Source: Halocaridina rubra (Eukaryota; Arthropoda; Malacostraca; Decapoda; Atyidae). Taken from it: a stretch of 64,000 bases of DNA. The notes beneath the pieces are model-generated. The model saw only the letters and a list, made by a program, of their open reading frames with translations. It had not been told where the DNA came from and ran no database searches. This document shows, in pieces, positions 11,081 through 64,000 of this stretch. The translations under genes and the position numbers were made by a program. Every line of letters starts with the position of its first letter. Position 1 is the stretch's first letter. The stretch is from positions 63,501 through 127,500 of the forward strand of contig JAXCGZ010000070.1 in assembly GCA_037179515.1 (NCBI GenBank), written 5' to 3'.

Positions 11081-12589
11081 CTCGATGCACCAGAGGAGCC
11101 ACAACCGTCATGTTCTGCAGCAGATGAAGATTCAACCGAATGGGTAGATATTGAAGACTTTCAAGACTTTGAGCCTCGCTTTGAACCTTCACGTAGCAGG
11201 CAATGCACTATCAGGAGTGATCTATCAAGGAATTCTAGTGCTCTTCAAATATTTTCAAAGCTATTTCCAAGCAGCCTACTTATTCACATTTCAGCGTGCA
11301 TAAATAAGCGGCTGGAAACCTATGCAAAAAACAAGAAAAAGACAATCACTCCTACGAATCCTCATGAAATCAAATCACTTCTAGGCTGTGTTCTCGTAAT
11401 GTGCTTCAACAGGCTCCCCAACTTGAATTCTTATTGGTCTCCCAAAATATCATTGGGCAATGCACTGATCAAAAAGACAATGGCAAGAGATAGGTTCAAG
11501 TTACTATGTCAAAACTGTACTTTGCAGAGCCAAGCAAACCAGATGTTACTTCCAAGCTTTATTACGTTGAAGCTCTGATCTCATGTTTCAAATTCACATT
11601 TCAAAAAGCAAGGCAGCACAGCCCATTCCAGAGCATAGATGAATCTATGACCAAATTCAAAGGAAGAAGCTCCTTGAAACAATATCTCCCACTCAAACCA
11701 GTGAAAAGAGGTATAAAGGTTTGGATGAGATGCGACTCTCACTGGTTATACGTATGATATGAATATATATGTTGGGAGAGAGACTGTCGCTCAAGAGGAC
11801 ACACTAGGAGAGCGAGTAGTGAGAAATCTTTGTAACACCATAAAAGAACGTGATGTGACTTTAGCATTTGACAGGTTTTTCACATCTGTTCATCTGATGA
11901 ATACTCTTCCATTTGCGGCTGTTGGGACTTGCTTGAAGAATCGTAAGAATGTTCCAAACATGGATGCAGTTTTAGAGCGTGGAGATGCTGAGTTCTCTGG
12001 AAATACTAGAGGAACTTTGGCTGCTAAATGGCTTGACACAAAAGAAGTTCTCGTATTGAGCAATTGTCATAAAACTGATATGACAGAAGTAACGAAGAAG
12101 CAAAGGGTTGGCTCAACATCATACATAGGAGGTCCTGAGGCAATTAGTTTCTATTGCAAGATAATGGGAGGCGTTGACATTGCTGACCAGATGGCTGGTT
12201 TGTACGAGTTGGATAGGAAATCTCTGAAATGGTGGAAGAAGGTGTTTTATAGGTGTCTCATGTTCTCGTGTGTCAATGCTTGGGTAATCTACAAGGAGCT
12301 CAAACGTCATACACAAAAGCCTCTGCTTGACTTCATCACTGATCTCTCTGAAGAAATGATAGAATGTGGCCAAGCCTCAAATCCAAACAAGAGAAGCATA
12401 CGATGTGGATGGAGATCGAAACGGGGCAGAAGCATGGAAAATGTTGGAGTGCATTTACCCATCGAAGGTAAAACTCGACGAAGATGCGCAGGGTGCGCTG
12501 ATAAAGGTAATGAAAAGCGCACAAAGACAATGTGCAGTCATTGTCAAGTACCTTTTTGTAAAGATTGTTTTGCCAGATGCTATTCTTAG
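11081..12589 (+). pseudogene. piggyBac-type transposase, frameshifted
   Basis: Encodes a DDE_Tnp_1_7 (piggyBac-like) transposase split over three frames. The first part (11081-about 11520) has the N-terminal helical region (PHEIKSLLGCVLVMCFNRLP). The second (about 11520-11738) has SIDESMTKFKGR. The third (about 11741-12589) has AFDRFFTS and GGVDIADQM. The three aspartates expected for catalysis are all present. The C-terminus keeps a Cys-rich zinc-binding tail (CAGC...CSHC...CKDC...C). Frameshifts lie near 11520-11550 and at about 11738-11741, and no ATG is visible at the start (a TAA at 11075 precedes the frame). It is non-functional as read. A spliced or assembly-error version cannot be excluded. 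Confidence 0.85.
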
Positions 12590-12903
12590 GTTTATAATGA
12601 CAAGTGAAGGAATAAATATATTTTTTTATTGTTTTACAATTTTGAATAACGATTGATTATTGCTGTAATTGTGCTCATAATAAAGGAAATATGCATTTTT
12701 CACGTTTGAACTATCCTGTTGGTAACAGCCTACTGGGACACATGAATCCCAGTAGACATGTCTGCTGGGACATGTGTCCCAATGCTATAATTTTTACAAT
12801 ATATACAAATAAATTACTTTTTATGATAAATCAGTTAATATGTCTGAAATGAAGCAGATACATCTATTTTTACCTTTCTAATTCCATTACCCGAAAGCTG
12901 TCT

Positions 12904-12915
12904 CGAAAGGGTTAA
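12904..12915 (+). mobile_element. candidate 3' terminus of the piggyBac element
   Basis: CGAAAGGGTTAA resembles a piggyBac end (AAAGGG next to a TTAA target). I found no matching TTAACCCTTT on the 5' side, so the element is truncated or this is chance. Confidence 0.3.
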
Positions 12916-12939
12916 ATATGATGATACAGTAAACTGTAC

Positions 12940-13110
12940 AGGGGGCTGCAGGAGCTCATTGGTAGCATGTGCAAGTAAGGAAGTGACTAACATAGGTTCA
13001 AGCCCACTGTGGGATGTTAGACAGGACATCCAGCTGTATAATCCGCTAATAGCTTCAACATGTTTAAATTCACCCCCAATTGAATTGAGACTAATGGTGA
13101 TACATAAAAT
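12940..13110 (+). repeat. SINE-A copy
   Basis: Diverged copy about 25 bp beyond the candidate piggyBac end. Confidence 0.72.
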
Positions 13111-13469
13111 GGTGCAAACTACTGCAACTTCCATTAAACAAACAACGGTAGGATTGTCAAGTAAAAATGGAGAAAAGTGGCTTGGTCCCATTACTTCTAA
13201 AAGAGAAGCAAATTATGATTGCCACAGTTTCTTTCCCTGAATATTGGAAAATTTCAGTGAAACATAATTAGCTGTGTTATTTTAGATGTTGTCTTGTGAA
13301 TCAATGTGTTGTGCCGTATCAAAAGGAGCTTTACAATTACAATGGCTCTCTCTTTCTTTCAACTGAAAATACAAGAAAAATAAGTCTTGCTTTCATCCTT
13401 TCTATGCAGTCAAACTCGGTCTTTTCCTAGTCTGACTGGAACTCTTCTACTTCTCACCATTATATTTAT

Positions 13470-13683
<214 letters not shown>

Positions 13684-13887
13684 TGTATATGGAATGTTTT
13701 AACAAACAAAAAAAAGGCAGATTTTCAAAATATTCTCACTGAATACATTATATGCACAAAAAGTATCTTCCCATGCCTATACAGTACAGCAATAATAATG
13801 ATAATTTCTTATCTACAAGATAAAGAATATACAGTTGTCCCTCATTGACACAGTCAGTCGGTTCCACCACATCCTGTGTAAGTCAAA

Positions 13888-14076
13888 ATTAATAAACTTT
13901 ATTTCCATTTTACAATGGGTATTCGTCAGCCAGGACAAGCCCCAACCCCCCACTGTGATGTCCACCCACAGCAGTTCCTGCCAGTAAACAGCTTAAACTC
14001 TCGGTCTTGGACGGGGACCGATCTTTCGACCTCGTGAATGCGAAGCCAGCGCGTTACCACTGTACTAGCCAGCAGG
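13888..14076 (-). repeat. SINE-C copy nested in a MITE
   Basis: Inverse of the 2318 copy (AATAAACTTTATTTCCATTT to AAGCCAGCGCGTTACCACTG). Confidence 0.82.
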
Positions 14077-14167
14077 CTATGCTTAGCTTATTATCTATAC
14101 CCAACCTCCTGTATACTGTGAATTATGCCTAGATTACTGTACTGTACTTAATACCTAACACTATAAA

Positions 14168-14173
14168 TTTATT
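14168..14173 (-). terminator. candidate polyadenylation signal for OPLAH
   Basis: AATAAA on the minus strand, about 150 nt past the OPLAH stop. It lies inside a MITE (13830-14295). Other AATAAA-like words further on belong to a nested SINE, so the site actually used is unknown. Confidence 0.35.
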
Positions 14174-14321
14174 TACAAATGGTATAGTAGTTATAACCTT
14201 TTTTAGTGAAATCCTGTACAATATATGTAAATTTCTTTTTCTTATATTTGCCAGCCGTGTATATTTAAAACCACATAAGATGAGGGGCAACTGTAGCATA
14301 CTCTTTCATAACAACCTGAAA

Positions 14322-63391
<49,070 letters not shown>

Positions 63392-63600
63392 GCTTAATTT
63401 ATAATAACAATGTGAGATAACAGAGATTAACACTTGATAACACTGATAACCGAGACACGATTTCCTCTCAAGGCAATGTGAGCAGCTCAAGCGTACATCC
63501 ACCCGCTAATTGATTGTCCTCTACACTGAGTCATGACGTTCAGCAGACGAAGGTTTTAAGGCTCAAGGTCTTCCCGTTTTTACCCTAAATTCTACCCTAA
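63392..63600 (-). promoter_or_regulatory. OPLAH 5' flank, putative promoter
   Basis: Free of obvious repeats. On the plus strand 63527-63533 reads TGAGTCA (AP-1/Maf-type core), followed directly by a CRE-like TGACGTTCA (63534-63542). No TATA box stands out. The transcription start and any 5' UTR intron are unknown; the site reading is by eye only. Confidence 0.3.
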
Positions 63601-63939
63601 CAGTAATTTTTTTTACCCTAAATTCTCTCCACCCCCTTAACTCTTTCAGTCAAAACATGGCGTTAAATTATAATTCATATTAAAATAGTTTATCGCGATT
63701 CATAGATAAATATATTATTATTTAAATGAAGTGTGTTTTGCATACTTGAAAGTGAGAAAAACTGGAATAATAATCAATATTTATATGTTTATTTCGCGAA
63801 ATAGTTTGTATTTTAAAACCTAAAATTGTCACCCTAAATTCTACGTCAGAGTTGCAATGTTAAGGTATTATAACCTATGTTTTTATTCATATATTTATTC
63901 AATATTATTATAATTCCAATTTTATCATTAGAATACTTG

Positions 63940-64000
63940 ACTAGAGAGTTGAAAGATCCATCAACGAGCCTTAATTCCCCTGCTCCAATCTGTCTGTGTC
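63940..64000 (+). repeat. SINE-A copy running off the window
   Basis: Head and body up to CCAATCTGTCTGTGTC, cut by the window end. Confidence 0.65.

Larger units (their letters stand above)
13830..14295. mobile_element. MITE with nested SINE-C, next to the OPLAH stop codon
   Basis: Ends TACAGTTGTCCCTCAT and ATGAGGGGCAACTGTA form a 15/16 inverted repeat flanked by TA, as in Tc1/mariner-type MITEs. SINE-C (13888-14076) is inserted inside. The right end is 26 bp from the OPLAH stop codon. Confidence 0.75.

Overview
The window is eukaryotic nuclear DNA from an invertebrate. It is AT-rich, has spliceosomal introns, and is dense in (TA)n microsatellites, tRNA-derived SINEs, LINE remnants, MITEs and minisatellites. 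The repeat style suits an arthropod, and I favour a crustacean (decapod-like) genome, but nothing here proves the species.

The main gene is a complete OPLAH (ATP-hydrolysing 5-oxoprolinase, gamma-glutamyl cycle) on the minus strand. Its start codon is at 63391-63389 and its stop at 14324-14322. I resolved 25 coding exons whose phases all join. Together they give 3,894 nt, or 1,297 residues, collinear with animal 5-oxoprolinases from the N-terminal [11 protein letters not shown] motif to the C-terminal DYTRAQESV tail. One intron (after exon 20) has a GC donor; the other 23 are GT-AG. Every intron of more than about 1 kb is filled with repeats.

On the plus strand at 4.5-8.7 kb is a second, unrelated gene with an intact frame of at least 692 residues in two coding exons. 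It looks like a diverged or domesticated DDE-transposase-like protein (HIDW, SDPSTPQYCN and HGKG motifs). It points tail-to-tail towards OPLAH. Between them are partial duplicates of its own sequence, a LINE 3' end and a frameshifted piggyBac transposase (11.08-12.59 kb).

Repeat layout: 0-4.5 kb, microsatellites and SINEs; 4.9-5.4 kb, a 70-bp minisatellite; 13.83-14.30 kb, a MITE with a nested SINE just beyond the OPLAH stop; 16.1-16.6 kb, a 42-bp minisatellite; 16.6-20.2 kb, a dead LINE; 20.8-23.7 kb, a second LINE with an intact 931-codon frame; 31.0-31.5 kb, four exact-period 118-bp repeats; 31.8-32.4 kb, a minisatellite of about 70 bp; 33.8-34.2 kb, a MITE holding a SINE; 38.7-39.5 kb, a satellite-like block of about 180 bp; 41.25, 47.3 and 50.1 kb, MITEs; 59.0-60.16 kb, a tRNA-like 276-bp array with an inverted arm between two (TA)n tracts; 60.3-62.8 kb, two head-to-tail LINE 3' fragments. 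Nothing forms an operon. Apart from OPLAH and the transposase-like gene, all coding signal comes from mobile elements.

Repeat family names (SINE-A to SINE-D, repeat E to H) are local labels for families recognised by comparing copies inside this window. Their outer boundaries are approximate.
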